Positions 53,477 to 62,202 of a DNA stretch of 64,000 nucleotides are shown here, one piece after another. Made by a program: the position numbers and the translations under genes. The notes under the pieces are model-generated. The model made no database searches. It was not told where the DNA came from and saw nothing but the letters and a program-made list of their open reading frames with translations. How positions within the stretch are numbered: the stretch's first letter is position 1; each line of letters opens with the position of its first letter. This stretch comes from Syntrophopropionicum propionicicum_A (GTDB lineage: Bacteria > Bacillota > Desulfotomaculia > Desulfotomaculales > Pelotomaculaceae): the NCBI RefSeq assembly GCF_048984525.1, contig NZ_JBMGJC010000003.1, forward strand, positions 1 to 64,000, in the 5' to 3' direction.

Positions 53477-54703
53477 ATGTATGATCTGATCGTAATTGGC
53501 GGTGGTCCCGCCGGCATGCTGGGCGCGGCCACGGCGGGAAGAAACGGCCTTAAAGTTGTTCTCCTCGAAAAAAATGACGTGCTGGGCAAAAAACTTCGTA
53601 TTACCGGCAACGGCCGGTGCAATATCACTAACAGCGGCGCTGTCGATGATTTTCAAAAGAGCATCGTGAATAACGGCAAATTCATGTATAGCTCCTTTAG
53701 TTCTTTTGATAATATGCTCATGATTGCTCTTATGAGGTCGCTGGGTGTAAGACTTAAAGTGGAAAAAGACAACCGTGTCTTTCCGGCCAGCGACCGGTCA
53801 GTTGACGTGGTGGACGCGCTCCGGCGGCACCTGCGGGAAAACGGTGTGGAAATCAGGCTTAATGCTGAAGCTGAGGAAATATTAGTTAAAGACGGTTGGG
53901 TAAGCGGGGTGCTTTTAAAAAACGGCGTCAGGATAAAATGCGCAAAAGTTTTGCTGGCTACAGGCGGGGTGTCTTACAGGCAGACCGGATCGACCGGCGA
54001 CGGGTACAGAATGGCAAGAAATCTCGGGCACAGCATTGTAGAGCCTCGGCCCGCGCTGGTCCCTTTAGTGTCAGGTGAGGACTGGGTAAAGGATTTACGG
54101 GGCGTAACACTTGATAATGTCAGGGTGCGGGCGTCAGCCGGCAGCCGTGCAGCAGAGCAGGATGGGGAGCTGCTGTTCACGCACTTTGGATTATCAGGGC
54201 CGGCGATTATTAATCTTAGCAGTTATCTCAGCAGAAAAACATTGTTTCCGGCAGAGATCGAAATTGACCTGTTTCCCTGTTTTTCTAAAGAACAGCTGGA
54301 AGACCGCCTGCGTGACTGTTTGAAGCAGAACAGCGGCAGGTATCTTAAAAATGCCATGGGCGTGCTGCTGCCGCAAAAAATGGTCCCTGTTATTTTCGAA
54401 AAAGCCGGATTGGACCCCCAAAAACAGGTTGATGTGGCTACCAGGGAAGATATTGCCCTCCTGGCCCGGCAAATGAAAAAACTTACCGTCGATGTAAGCG
54501 GACTTCGCCCTCTGAACGAGGCTATCATTACCAGCGGGGGAATTGACACCAAAGAGATCAATCCATCCACCCTGGAGTCAAAAATTATTAAAGGGCTTTA
54601 TTTTGCCGGTGAGATAATTGACGTCGACGCGCTGACCGGAGGATACAACCTGCAGATTGCTTTTTCAACCGGGTATTTGAGCGGAGCAAGCGCAGCCTTA
54701 TAA
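53477..54703 (+). CDS. HI0933/YhiN-family FAD flavoprotein
   Basis: 408 residues with an FAD-binding Rossmann motif (LIVIGGGPAGMLGAATAG, ~3-20), KLRITGNGRCNITN and the C-terminal ITSGGIDTKEINPSTLESK, the marks of the aminoacetone-oxidase-like/HI0933 family. Uses NAD(P)H or oxidises a small substrate not fixed by sequence. Single gene upstream of ytxC. Confidence 0.9.
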   Translation: MYDLIVIGGGPAGMLGAATAGRNGLKVVLLEKNDVLGKKLRITGNGRCNITNSGAVDDFQKSIVNNGKFMYSSFSSFDNMLMIALMRSLGVRLKVEKDNRVFPASDRSVDVVDALRRHLRENGVEIRLNAEAEEILVKDGWVSGVLLKNGVRIKCAKVLLATGGVSYRQTGSTGDGYRMARNLGHSIVEPRPALVPLVSGEDWVKDLRGVTLDNVRVRASAGSRAAEQDGELLFTHFGLSGPAIINLSSYLSRKTLFPAEIEIDLFPCFSKEQLEDRLRDCLKQNSGRYLKNAMGVLLPQKMVPVIFEKAGLDPQKQVDVATREDIALLARQMKKLTVDVSGLRPLNEAIITSGGIDTKEINPSTLESKIIKGLYFAGEIIDVDALTGGYNLQIAFSTGYLSGASAAL

Positions 54704-54797
54704 AAGGGGAAATATTTATAATATTTTGTATGGCATAGCGCCAATATTTTTTGTCTATACTGAAGAAGAAGTTATTCAATATTAAGGAGGGACGGCC

Positions 54798-55700
54798 GTG
54801 GCCCAGACTATCTCCATTGGCTCAACGCAGCTCATTGATTTGCTCAAGGCCAAACTGGGCCGTGAACTAAAGCTTTTCAACGAAGACGGTTTCAAGGTGG
54901 ACCTGGAGGAAAGTCCCGCCGGAAAATTTACATTTCTGGCTTTTCGTGTTTCTGACAGCGGTACGTCGGGCAGCACACTCGAGGAAGCCCAGAATATATT
55001 CAAGCATTACCTGGCCGATACCATTTCAGATATTATCTTGAACCACTGGGAAGATATTTTACTTAAAGATATCATTAAAGAAAACTATTACTACTTCGGT
55101 GAGGACGAAAAGGATTTAATATATCAATACGCCCTGCAGCATATCAACAGGGACGGGCAAAATTCCAGGGACACGCTGTACTGGCTCAGCCGCAAAAGCA
55201 GAATACTGCAGAAGCTGCTTGATTTTTTACGGTATAATAACCGCATCATTATTGAAGGTTTTATCAGGTTCAGGCTAAAAGAATATATCGGTGAGCTCAG
55301 GGAAGCGGCGGACAGGGCGGTTGATGATTTTTTAATAGACAGGGAATACAAGGAATTTGTCCAGCTCTTAAAATATTTTGTTGATATCCAGGAATCAAAG
55401 ATTGAGGCTGTCCATGTGCTGATCAGGGGCGGCGGGGTTTTCAAGCTTTTTGACGGCAGTATGCAGCCGGTCAGGAGCGATTATTTGGAGGGTTATATTA
55501 TCGACCTTGCTGATAACGAAATAAACTATGAAGACCTGTTAATCAGCGCCCTGATTACAATTGCTCCAAAAGAAATCACCCTCCACTATAAGAACAAAAA
55601 CAGCATGAGCGCGACGCTGGATACGATAAAAAATGTGTTTGCGGGACGGATTAAAGAATGCCAGGGCTGCAGGCTGTGTGCTTCGGCCCGCAAAAATTAG
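54798..55700 (+). CDS. ytxC: Sporulation protein YtxC-like
   Basis: The 300-residue product fits the YtxC family (IIEGFIRFRLKEYIGELREA, ~155-174; FLIDREYKEFVQLLKYFV), conserved in endospore formers and required for full sporulation in Bacillus by annotation. The last residues carry CQGCRLC, unusual and possibly metal-binding. GTG start behind GGAGGGACGG. In many relatives ytxC precedes thrS, as here. Confidence 0.85.
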   Translation: MAQTISIGSTQLIDLLKAKLGRELKLFNEDGFKVDLEESPAGKFTFLAFRVSDSGTSGSTLEEAQNIFKHYLADTISDIILNHWEDILLKDIIKENYYYFGEDEKDLIYQYALQHINRDGQNSRDTLYWLSRKSRILQKLLDFLRYNNRIIIEGFIRFRLKEYIGELREAADRAVDDFLIDREYKEFVQLLKYFVDIQESKIEAVHVLIRGGGVFKLFDGSMQPVRSDYLEGYIIDLADNEINYEDLLISALITIAPKEITLHYKNKNSMSATLDTIKNVFAGRIKECQGCRLCASARKN

Positions 55701-55722
55701 AATAAGTCAATAAGGATGTTTG

Positions 55723-55751
55723 TTGACAAAAGGGTGTTGTGTTAATATAAT
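55723..55751 (+). promoter_or_regulatory. Consensus sigma-A promoter of thrS
   Basis: Perfect TTGACA (55723-55728) and TATAAT (55746-55751) with 17-bp spacing, just upstream of the T-box leader. Confidence 0.85.
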
Positions 55752-55777
55752 TACACCTGACAGTATATTACAACAGG

Positions 55778-56010
55778 CGATGATAAGGACGAGTAAGTAC
55801 CAATCCAGCCTAAAGAGAGAAGGCGTCCTGGCTGAAAACGCCTTCAGGTGATGAGGGTTCTGAAAACCGCCTTGGAGCCGCGCGGCTGAAATTATTGTGT
55901 AGGCCGCGCCGGAGGCAGACGTTAACTGCCGTGAGCGGGAAAGGATTTCTTTCTAAACAGGGTGGAACCGCGGGATTACCGTCCCTGACTATTACTAGTC
56001 AGGGACTTTT
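55778..56010 (+). promoter_or_regulatory. T-box leader (Thr) of thrS
   Basis: The T-box AGGGTGGAACCGCGG is at 55959-55973, ahead of a strong terminator stem GTCCCTGACT / AGTCAGGGAC (55981-56006) with TTTT. Stem I starts with GCGATGATAAGGACGAGTAAGT, and a candidate specifier ACC (Thr) lies in GAAAACCGCC. Uncharged tRNA-Thr binding would favour the antiterminator and let thrS be read. Confidence 0.9.
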
Positions 56011-56042
56011 GATTTTTAAAGAGCAAAAAAAATTAATATTAT

Positions 56043-56206
56043 CACAGGATTAACAAGATTTTTAAGATTAACAGGATTAATTTATTTTTACAGTCTTTTA
56101 AAATACTCATGTTTTTACTTAAAGATTAGATCTACAATAATATCTTGAAATTTTTAATCTTTATCTTGTTAATCTTTTTAATCCTGTAAATCTTGTGAAA
56201 ATTTTT
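56043..56206. repeat. Inverted GATTAACAGGATT-type repeats
   Basis: Copies of TCACAGGATTAACAAGATTT at 56043 and, reversed, TTTAATCCTGTAAATCTTGTG around 56177. A related stretch follows pheS at 62121-62170. Function unknown. Confidence 0.55.
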
Positions 56207-56234
56207 TTGAATAAACCATAAAGGGGTGTTTGTA

Positions 56235-58157
56235 ATGGGTGAAATCAGTGCAATTAAGGTGACTCTGCCGGACGGTAACGCCAGGGAGTACCAGGCGGGT
56301 ACAACCCTGATGGATATAGCTAAAGATATCAGCCCCCGTTTGGCCAGGGAGGCACTGGCGGCAAAAGTCGACGGCCGGTTAACGGATATCGGGCGATCCC
56401 TGGAGCGGGACGCGGCTGTTGAATTTTTGACTTTTGATGATGAAGAGGGCAGGCAGGTATACCGCCACAGCACGGCCCACGTCATGGCCCAGGCCGTGCA
56501 AAAGCTGTTTCCGGGCGTGAGGTTTGCCATTGGCCCGGCCATAGCCGACGGGTATTATTATGACTTTGACACCCGCGAGCCGTTTGTGCCGGAGGACCTT
56601 GCTAAAATAGAAAAAGAAATGGAAGCCATCATCAAGGCCGACCTGCCGTTTGAAAGGTCTGTAATTTCCAGGCCGGAAGCGCTTGGTATGTTTAAAAAAT
56701 CAGACCAGGGTTACAAGGTTGAATTAATTGAAGACCTGCCGGAAGACGCCCCCCTTTCTATTTACAGACAGGGTGACTTTACCGACCTGTGCATGGGACC
56801 GCATGTGCCTTCCACCGGCCGCCTGAAATCGGTAAAGCTGATGAGCGTGGCGGGAGCGTACTGGCGCGGCAGCGAGAAAAACAAGATGCTGCAGCGAATT
56901 TACGGCACCTCCTTCCCCAAAAAATCAATGCTGGACGAGCACCTTTCCCGGATCGAGGAGGCCAAGCGCAGGGACCACAGGAAACTCGGGGCTGAACTTG
57001 ACCTTTACAGCATCCAGGACGAGGGTCCGGGCTTCCCGTTTTTCCATGCCAAGGGGATGGTCCTGCGCAACGAGCTGGAGAAATACTGGCGGGAAGAGCA
57101 TAAAAAGCGGGGATACCAGGAGGTCCGCACACCGGTTATTTTAAGCCGCGCGATGTGGGAGCAGTCCGGCCACTGGGACCATTACCGGGAAAACATGTAT
57201 TTCACCAAAATTGACGAGGTCGATTACGCTGTAAAACCGATGAACTGCCCGGGCGGTATCATTATTTATAAAAGCAAACTGCACAGCTACCGGGAGCTGC
57301 CGATCAGGATGGCGGAGCTGGGGCTGGTCCACCGTCACGAGCTGTCCGGCGTCCTGCACGGCTTGATGCGGGTACGCTGTTTTACCCAGGACGACGCCCA
57401 TATCTTTATGCTCCCCTCGCAGGTTAAGGACGAGATCATGGGGGTAATAGACTTAGAGGACGATTTCTACAAGAAGTTCGGCTTTGACTACAACCTGGAG
57501 CTCTCCACCAGGCCGGAGAAATCCATAGGTTCCGACGAGATCTGGGAGATGGCTACCAATGCCCTGAGGGACGCGCTGGAGTCAAAAGGGCTTCCATACA
57601 AGGTAAACGAGGGTGACGGCGCTTTTTACGGGCCTAAAATCGATTTCCACCTGAAAGACTCCATCGGGCGCACCTGGCAGTGCGGCACCATCCAGCTGGA
57701 TTTCACGATGCCGGAGAAATTTGACCTTGTCTACGTGGGTGAGGACGGCCAGAAGCACCAGCCGGTGATGATCCACCGGGTTGTTTTCGGCAGCATTGAG
57801 AGGTTTATCGGTATTCTCACCGAACACTTCGCCGGTGCTTTCCCGGCCTGGCTGGCGCCGGTGCAGGCCCGCGTGATCCCCATTACCGACCGCCATGCCG
57901 AGTACGCCCGGAAGATAGAAAAAAGCCTTGACGAAAAGGACATCAGGGTTGAGGTCGACGCCCGGAACGAAAAGATAAACTATAAGATCCGCGAGGCGCA
58001 GGCCCAGAAGATACCCTATATGCTCGTTGTGGGCGACAAAGAAGCGGAGCAGGGGACTGTGGCTGTCCGCCACAGGTCCAGGGGCGACCTGGGCGCCATG
58101 CCGCTGGCAGAGTTTGAAAATAAGCTGCTGGAGGAAATAAGGACCAGGGCGCATTAG
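56235..58157 (+). CDS. thrS: Threonyl-tRNA synthetase
   Basis: Charges tRNA-Thr and edits mischarged Ser. 640 residues from ATG 56235 (AAGGGGTG upstream; the frame opens earlier at 56226). TGS domain at the N-terminus, the editing domain with HSTAHVMAQAV (~80) and HMC-type CMGPHVPSTG, class II motifs with NCPGGIIIYKS (~338) and QCGTIQLDF, and the anticodon-binding domain at the end. T-box controlled. Confidence 0.98.
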   Translation: MGEISAIKVTLPDGNAREYQAGTTLMDIAKDISPRLAREALAAKVDGRLTDIGRSLERDAAVEFLTFDDEEGRQVYRHSTAHVMAQAVQKLFPGVRFAIGPAIADGYYYDFDTREPFVPEDLAKIEKEMEAIIKADLPFERSVISRPEALGMFKKSDQGYKVELIEDLPEDAPLSIYRQGDFTDLCMGPHVPSTGRLKSVKLMSVAGAYWRGSEKNKMLQRIYGTSFPKKSMLDEHLSRIEEAKRRDHRKLGAELDLYSIQDEGPGFPFFHAKGMVLRNELEKYWREEHKKRGYQEVRTPVILSRAMWEQSGHWDHYRENMYFTKIDEVDYAVKPMNCPGGIIIYKSKLHSYRELPIRMAELGLVHRHELSGVLHGLMRVRCFTQDDAHIFMLPSQVKDEIMGVIDLEDDFYKKFGFDYNLELSTRPEKSIGSDEIWEMATNALRDALESKGLPYKVNEGDGAFYGPKIDFHLKDSIGRTWQCGTIQLDFTMPEKFDLVYVGEDGQKHQPVMIHRVVFGSIERFIGILTEHFAGAFPAWLAPVQARVIPITDRHAEYARKIEKSLDEKDIRVEVDARNEKINYKIREAQAQKIPYMLVVGDKEAEQGTVAVRHRSRGDLGAMPLAEFENKLLEEIRTRAH

Positions 58158-58228
58158 CAGCTATTTTTAACGACGCCCGCCGTGGTAAAACTTTATCCTG
58201 TCATTATAAGATGTTATAGCGTAATGCC

Positions 58229-58257
58229 TTGACTTGCCGCACCAGGTATGCTATAAT
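58229..58257 (+). promoter_or_regulatory. Promoter of the infC operon
   Basis: TTGACT, 17-bp spacer, TATAAT (58252-58257) preceded by TGC, an extended -10. Confidence 0.8.
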
Positions 58258-58269
58258 TCCATTCGTCAA

Positions 58270-58405
58270 ATAACAAATACTGTCAAGTAGAAGCCATCCG
58301 CTTCTCACCCTGCGACGCGCTTAAATCCGCTGTCTGCTGGGTATCTTCAAGTAAACTGTGAGGTTGACTTTATTACAGCGGGTGGTTGCCCGCTTTTTGT
58401 TTTTT
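58270..58405 (+). promoter_or_regulatory. infC-rpmI-rplT leader with attenuator (L20-binding type)
   Basis: The leader contains the AGAAGC/GCTTCT hairpin and a terminator AGCGGG-TGGTTG-CCCGCT followed by TTTTTG at 58377-58405, the layout of leaders where ribosomal protein L20 controls read-through. The L20 link is by family, not shown by base conservation alone. Confidence 0.65.
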
Positions 58406-58431
58406 CAATTTATTGGGGAGGTGAACCTGTT

Positions 58432-58947
58432 ATTACAAAAGATTTCCGTATTAACGAGGAGATCAGGGCCAGGGAAGTAAGACTAATTGATAGTGAAGGC
58501 GCACAACTCGGCATCTTTACTTCAAGAGATGCCCTGCGTATTGCTGAGGAAAAACAGCTTGACCTGGTGGAAATTTCACCGGCTGCCAAACCGCCTGTCT
58601 GCAAGATAATGGATTATGGCAAATACAAGTATGAACAAAGCAAGCGCGAAAAGGAAGCCAAAAAGAAGCAAAAGATTATCAGCGTTAAGGAAGTTAAGCT
58701 GCGGCCCAGTATTGAGGACCACGATTTTGAAGTCAAAGCCAAAAATGCTGCCAGGTTTTTAAAGGACGGCGATAAAGTCAAGGCTACGATAATTTTCCGC
58801 GGGCGGGAAATTGTCCACACGCAGCTCGGCCAGAAACTGCTCAAGCGCCTGGCGGAACAAGTGAAGGATTTCTCCCTGGTGGAGAGGCAGCCCAAGCTGG
58901 AAGGTAAAAATATGATTATGATCCTATCACCGAAGCAGGACAACTAG
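58432..58947 (+). CDS. infC: Translation initiation factor IF-3 (AUU start)
   Basis: 171 residues starting at ATT 58432, 7-8 bases after GGGGAGGTG, the rare start codon used for IF-3 autoregulation. The N-terminal domain begins TKDFRINEEIRAREVRLID; the linker KYEQSKREKEAKKKQKII and C-terminal domain VKEVKLRPSIEDHDFEVK, QPKLEGKNMIMIL follow. An internal start at 58567 would lose the N-domain. First gene of infC-rpmI-rplT. Confidence 0.93.
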   Translation: MTKDFRINEEIRAREVRLIDSEGAQLGIFTSRDALRIAEEKQLDLVEISPAAKPPVCKIMDYGKYKYEQSKREKEAKKKQKIISVKEVKLRPSIEDHDFEVKAKNAARFLKDGDKVKATIIFRGREIVHTQLGQKLLKRLAEQVKDFSLVERQPKLEGKNMIMILSPKQDN

Positions 58948-58965
58948 GAAGGAGTTGCTTTAAAG

Positions 58966-59157
58966 TTGCCAAAGATTAAGACCCACCGCGGGGCCGCCAA
59001 GCGTTTCAAAAAAACGGCCAGCGGCGAATTTAAGGGTTCTCACGCATTTCACAGCCATATTCTCGGGAAGAAGAACGCCAAGAGGAAAAGGGGTCTCCGC
59101 AAGGCCACCATTGCCAGCGCGGCTGACGCTAATCGCCTGAAGAGGCTGTTGCCCTAG
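58966..59157 (+). CDS. rpmI: Ribosomal protein bL35
   Basis: 63 residues, PKIKTHRGAAKRFKKTASGE at the start and KRLLP at the end, standard for L35. TTG start with GAAGGAG upstream, 18 bp after infC. Confidence 0.97.
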   Translation: MPKIKTHRGAAKRFKKTASGEFKGSHAFHSHILGKKNAKRKRGLRKATIASAADANRLKRLLP

Positions 59158-59187
59158 ATAAACCTGTCACATAAAGGAGGAATAACT

Positions 59188-59541
59188 ATGCCACGGGCGA
59201 AAAGCAGTGTGGTTTCCAGAAATAGACACAAAAAAATCCTGAAACTTGCAAAAGGTTACCGGGGATCCAAGAGTAAGTTGTACCGTGTGGCCAACCAGCA
59301 GGTAATGAAGTCGCTGGTTTACGCTTACCGCGACCGCAGGGTCAAAAAACGTGATTTTAGAAAGCTGTGGATTACCAGGATTAACGCGGCAGCCAGAATG
59401 AACGGGATTTCCTACAGCAGGCTGATGAATGGATTAAAGCTGGCCGGCGTGGATATCAACCGCAAACTGTTGGCCGACATGGCCGTTAACGATTTTCAGG
59501 CATTTGGCCGCTTGGTCCAGGTGGCCAAAGATAAGCTTTAA
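59188..59541 (+). CDS. rplT: Ribosomal protein bL20
   Basis: 117 residues, PRAKSSVVSRNRHKKILKLA with the basic N-terminal extension, then FRKLWITRINAAARMNG. GGAGG before the ATG. Likely represses its own operon through the infC leader. Confidence 0.98.
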   Translation: MPRAKSSVVSRNRHKKILKLAKGYRGSKSKLYRVANQQVMKSLVYAYRDRRVKKRDFRKLWITRINAAARMNGISYSRLMNGLKLAGVDINRKLLADMAVNDFQAFGRLVQVAKDKL

Positions 59542-59623
59542 AGGTCAGGGGTCATTTCTTTAACTTATAAATAGTGAAATTTCCCTTATAGTATAAGTTG
59601 ATAAGTTAAGGGCCTGACCCCTT
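59542..59623. repeat. Palindromic repeat after rplT
   Basis: AGGTCAGGGGTCATTTC... at 59542 and, inverted, ATAAGTTAAGGGCCTGACCC at 59601-59623 form an imperfect ~23-bp stem enclosing about 35 nt. Possibly a REP-like element that also ends the rplT transcript. Confidence 0.6.
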
Positions 59624-59675
59624 GAGGCATGGTGTGCAACCATGCTTTTTAATTATTTGAGGGGCGGGAGTTACC

Positions 59676-60470
59676 TTGGTCAGCATACACAATCCCCGGA
59701 TCAAATATGTTCGCCGCCTGGCAAACCACCGTTTCAGAGACAAAGAAAAAAAGTTCCTGGTCGAAGGCATACGCTTTGTGGAAGAAATTCTTGATTCCGA
59801 GTGGCCGGTGGAAATGGTGGTATACAATAAAAAGATCATGGAGAATTCGCGGGCAAAGAATATTATTGCGACAGCGTCCGCCAGGAAAGCATATTTGTAC
59901 GAGGTGGAGGACGGCGTATTCGGAGAGCTGGCGGAAACCAGCACGCCGCAGGGAATAATAGCAGTGGCGCCCCAGCGCTGGAACTCTCCGGAAGATTTAA
60001 AGATAGATGAGCCGGCCCTGCTGGTGCTGGTTGACGGTGTGCAGGACCCGGGCAACCTAGGCGCCATAGTGCGGTCCGCGGACGCGGCCGGCGCGGGGGG
60101 AGTCGTCCTCTTAAAAGGGACGGCCGATATCTATAATCCCAAAGCCCTGCGGGCGACCATGGGTTCAATTTTTCACCTGCCGGTAATACAAGGCCCCGCT
60201 GCGGATGAAGTTATTCCATACCTCTCACGCCGGGGCATAAAAATTGTAGCCGGCGATCCCCGGGCGAGCAAGGCTTTATTTGAAATTGACTTTAAAGTTT
60301 CCTGCGCCATCGCCGTCGGCGGCGAGGCCGGAGGAATCGGCGGCTTGATTAAAGAAAGTGTGGACGAACTGGCGCGCATACCGATGCCCGGCCAGGCTGA
60401 ATCTTTAAATGTGGCAATTTCTGCCGGCATAATGCTTTACGAAGCTCTGAGACAGCGCGGCGCGGGTTGA
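59676..60470 (+). CDS. TrmH/SpoU-family RNA 2-prime-O-methyltransferase
   Basis: 264 residues with an N-terminal substrate-binding region (HNPRIKYVRRLANHRFRDKEKKFLVEG) and a SPOUT domain with the knot: VDGVQDPGNLGAIVRSADAAG (~117-137), AVGGEAGGI and IPMPGQAESLNVAISAG (~232-248). Methylates ribose in rRNA or tRNA; the target base is not fixed. TTG start behind GGGAG. Precedes yqzL-pheST as in other Firmicutes. Confidence 0.92.
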   Translation: MVSIHNPRIKYVRRLANHRFRDKEKKFLVEGIRFVEEILDSEWPVEMVVYNKKIMENSRAKNIIATASARKAYLYEVEDGVFGELAETSTPQGIIAVAPQRWNSPEDLKIDEPALLVLVDGVQDPGNLGAIVRSADAAGAGGVVLLKGTADIYNPKALRATMGSIFHLPVIQGPAADEVIPYLSRRGIKIVAGDPRASKALFEIDFKVSCAIAVGGEAGGIGGLIKESVDELARIPMPGQAESLNVAISAGIMLYEALRQRGAG

Positions 60471-60607
60471 TTGTCAGCACTTTAACCATTTTAACACGCA
60501 AAGGGCTCGTTACTATTTTTCTGTAAACTTCCTTGTCATCAAAATTTGCTTGTGATATAATCAAAACCGAAAAGGCTCCCAAAAAATTGAGGAAAGGCTG
60601 TGGTTAA

Positions 60608-60700
60608 ATGGCATTAACCGCCGAATTTTTTTGGAGGCTGTTTGAGGCGACGGGATCGGTAAGAGCCTATATATTATATAGGAGGCTGGCGGTGCACTAG
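60608..60700 (+). CDS. yqzL: YqzL-like small protein (30 aa)
   Basis: ATG 60608 opens a 30-residue frame ALTAEFFWRLFEATGSVRAY followed by ILYRRLAVH. The pattern F-W-x-x-F-E-x-T-G-S-x-x-A-Y-L-L-Y is the YqzL signature of Bacilli and Clostridia. AGGAAAGG is upstream. Function unknown; easily missed because of its length. Confidence 0.7.
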   Translation: MALTAEFFWRLFEATGSVRAYILYRRLAVH

Positions 60701-61093
60701 GTCTGATTGTTTTTTGCGTAAAGTTTCTAGTTTAAGTATTGAAGAGATCAAAATTTAATAGATAATACTTAATAGCGATGAAGGGGAAGAGTAGACGGCC
60801 GGCGTTTCTCAGGGAAGGAGGACCGTTTGACTGAAAGCCCTCCTGGAATCAGGACCTTCGAAGTTCACCCCGGAGCTGCAGCTGAACGTGATAACCAGTA
60901 GGTGTCGCCGGATCTTCTCCCGTTATCAGGAAGGTGGTTTGTGGGTTTTGTTGGGCCCGTATTATGTAGTGGTTTATGCTTAAGTAAGTATAAACTAGAG
61001 GGTGGTACCGCGGAAGTATATTAATCCGTCCCTGTAGAGGGGACGGTTTTTTATTGTTTTTTCATTCTTAATTACATACCGGGAGGTTACTAG
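60701..61093. other. Leader region of pheST
   Basis: After yqzL the sequence carries a candidate promoter (TTGAAG around 60740, TAATAC-like -10 around 60763) and the T-box leader. Confidence 0.5.
60772..61056 (+). promoter_or_regulatory. T-box leader (Phe) of pheST
   Basis: T-box AGGGTGGTACCGCGG at 60999-61013; specifier TTC (Phe) in GGACCTTCGAAG (~60861-60872); terminator CCGTCCC / GGGACGG with TTTTTT at 61026-61052. Stem I begins GCGATGAAGGGGAAGAGTAG. The specifier agrees with the genes downstream. Confidence 0.93.
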
Positions 61094-62116
61094 ATGAAAG
61101 ACAGGCTGCAAAAATTGGGTGAACAGGCGCGCAGGGAGATGGCCGGGGCCAAAAGCCTTGATGAGCTGAACGAAATCAGGGTCAGGTTCCTGGGCAAGAA
61201 GGGAGAACTTACCCAGATATTAAGGGGCATGGGCGGCCTGAGCGCTGAGGAGAGGCCGCAAGTCGGCCAGGTGGCGAACGAGGTAAGGGCTGCCATAGAA
61301 GAGGAACTGTCTGCCAGGACGGCATCTCTGAAGGAACTGGTCAAAGAACAGAAATTACGCAGTGAAGGAATAGATGTAACACTGCCCGGCACACCGAGGC
61401 AGCTGGGCGGCATCCACCCCTTGAGCGCTGTGCTGGAAGAGATCCAGGACATTTTCCTCGGCCTCGGATACAGCATTGCCGAGGGGCCTGAAATCGAAAC
61501 TGATTACTACAACTTTGAAGCGCTTAACCTGCCTAAAGACCACCCGGCACGGGATATGCAGGACACTTTTTTCATCAGCGGCGAAATCCTGCTGAGGACG
61601 CAGACCTCTCCGGTCCAGGTGCGCACCATGGAAAAAACCGCTCCGGAGCTGCCGGTCAAGATCATCGCTCCGGGTAAAGTATACAGGCGTGACGACGACG
61701 CCACCCACTCGCCGATGTTCAACCAGGTGGAGGGGCTGGCCGTCGACCGCCGGATTACTTTCAGCGACTTGAAAGGCACCCTGGCCCTATTTGCCAGGGA
61801 GATGTTCGGGGAGAAAACCAAAACCCGCTTCCGCCCCAGCTATTTCCCGTTTACGGAGCCCAGCGCGGAGGTGGACGTTTCCTGTGTGATGTGCGGCGGC
61901 AGGGGATGCAGGGTGTGCTCGCATACCGGCTGGCTGGAAATTCTCGGTTCCGGCATGGTGCACCCGCGGGTGCTCGAGGTCTCGGGTTACAACTCCGAGG
62001 AGGTAACGGGCTTTGCTTTCGGCATGGGGATCGAGCGGATCGCCATGTTGAAGTACGGCATCGACGACATGCGCCTGTTGTTTGAAAACGACCTGCGCTT
62101 CTTGCGGCAGTTTTAA
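61094..62116 (+). CDS. pheS: Phenylalanyl-tRNA synthetase alpha subunit
   Basis: 340 residues: N-terminal coiled coil (~1-85, tRNA binding), then class II catalytic core with PGKVYRRDDDATHSPMFNQV (motif 2, ~195-215) and GMGIERIAMLKYGIDDMR (motif 3). AxFAF-type E-P-S-A-E-V. GGGAGG before the ATG. Forms the alpha2-beta2 enzyme with pheT. Confidence 0.98.
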   Translation: MKDRLQKLGEQARREMAGAKSLDELNEIRVRFLGKKGELTQILRGMGGLSAEERPQVGQVANEVRAAIEEELSARTASLKELVKEQKLRSEGIDVTLPGTPRQLGGIHPLSAVLEEIQDIFLGLGYSIAEGPEIETDYYNFEALNLPKDHPARDMQDTFFISGEILLRTQTSPVQVRTMEKTAPELPVKIIAPGKVYRRDDDATHSPMFNQVEGLAVDRRITFSDLKGTLALFAREMFGEKTKTRFRPSYFPFTEPSAEVDVSCVMCGGRGCRVCSHTGWLEILGSGMVHPRVLEVSGYNSEEVTGFAFGMGIERIAMLKYGIDDMRLLFENDLRFLRQF

Positions 62117-62120
62117 AACA

Positions 62121-62170
62121 AAGATTAAAACTTGTTAATCCTGTGAAAATAAATCTTTTAATTCTGTGAA
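62121..62170. repeat. TTAATCCTGTGAAA-type repeat between pheS and pheT
   Basis: TGTTAATCCTGTGAAAATAAATC and TTTTAATTCTGTGAAATTTC are imperfect direct repeats related to the set at 56043-56206. Confidence 0.5.
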
Positions 62171-62202
62171 ATTTCATTCTATCAATCGGGAGGTTTCATA
62201 AA

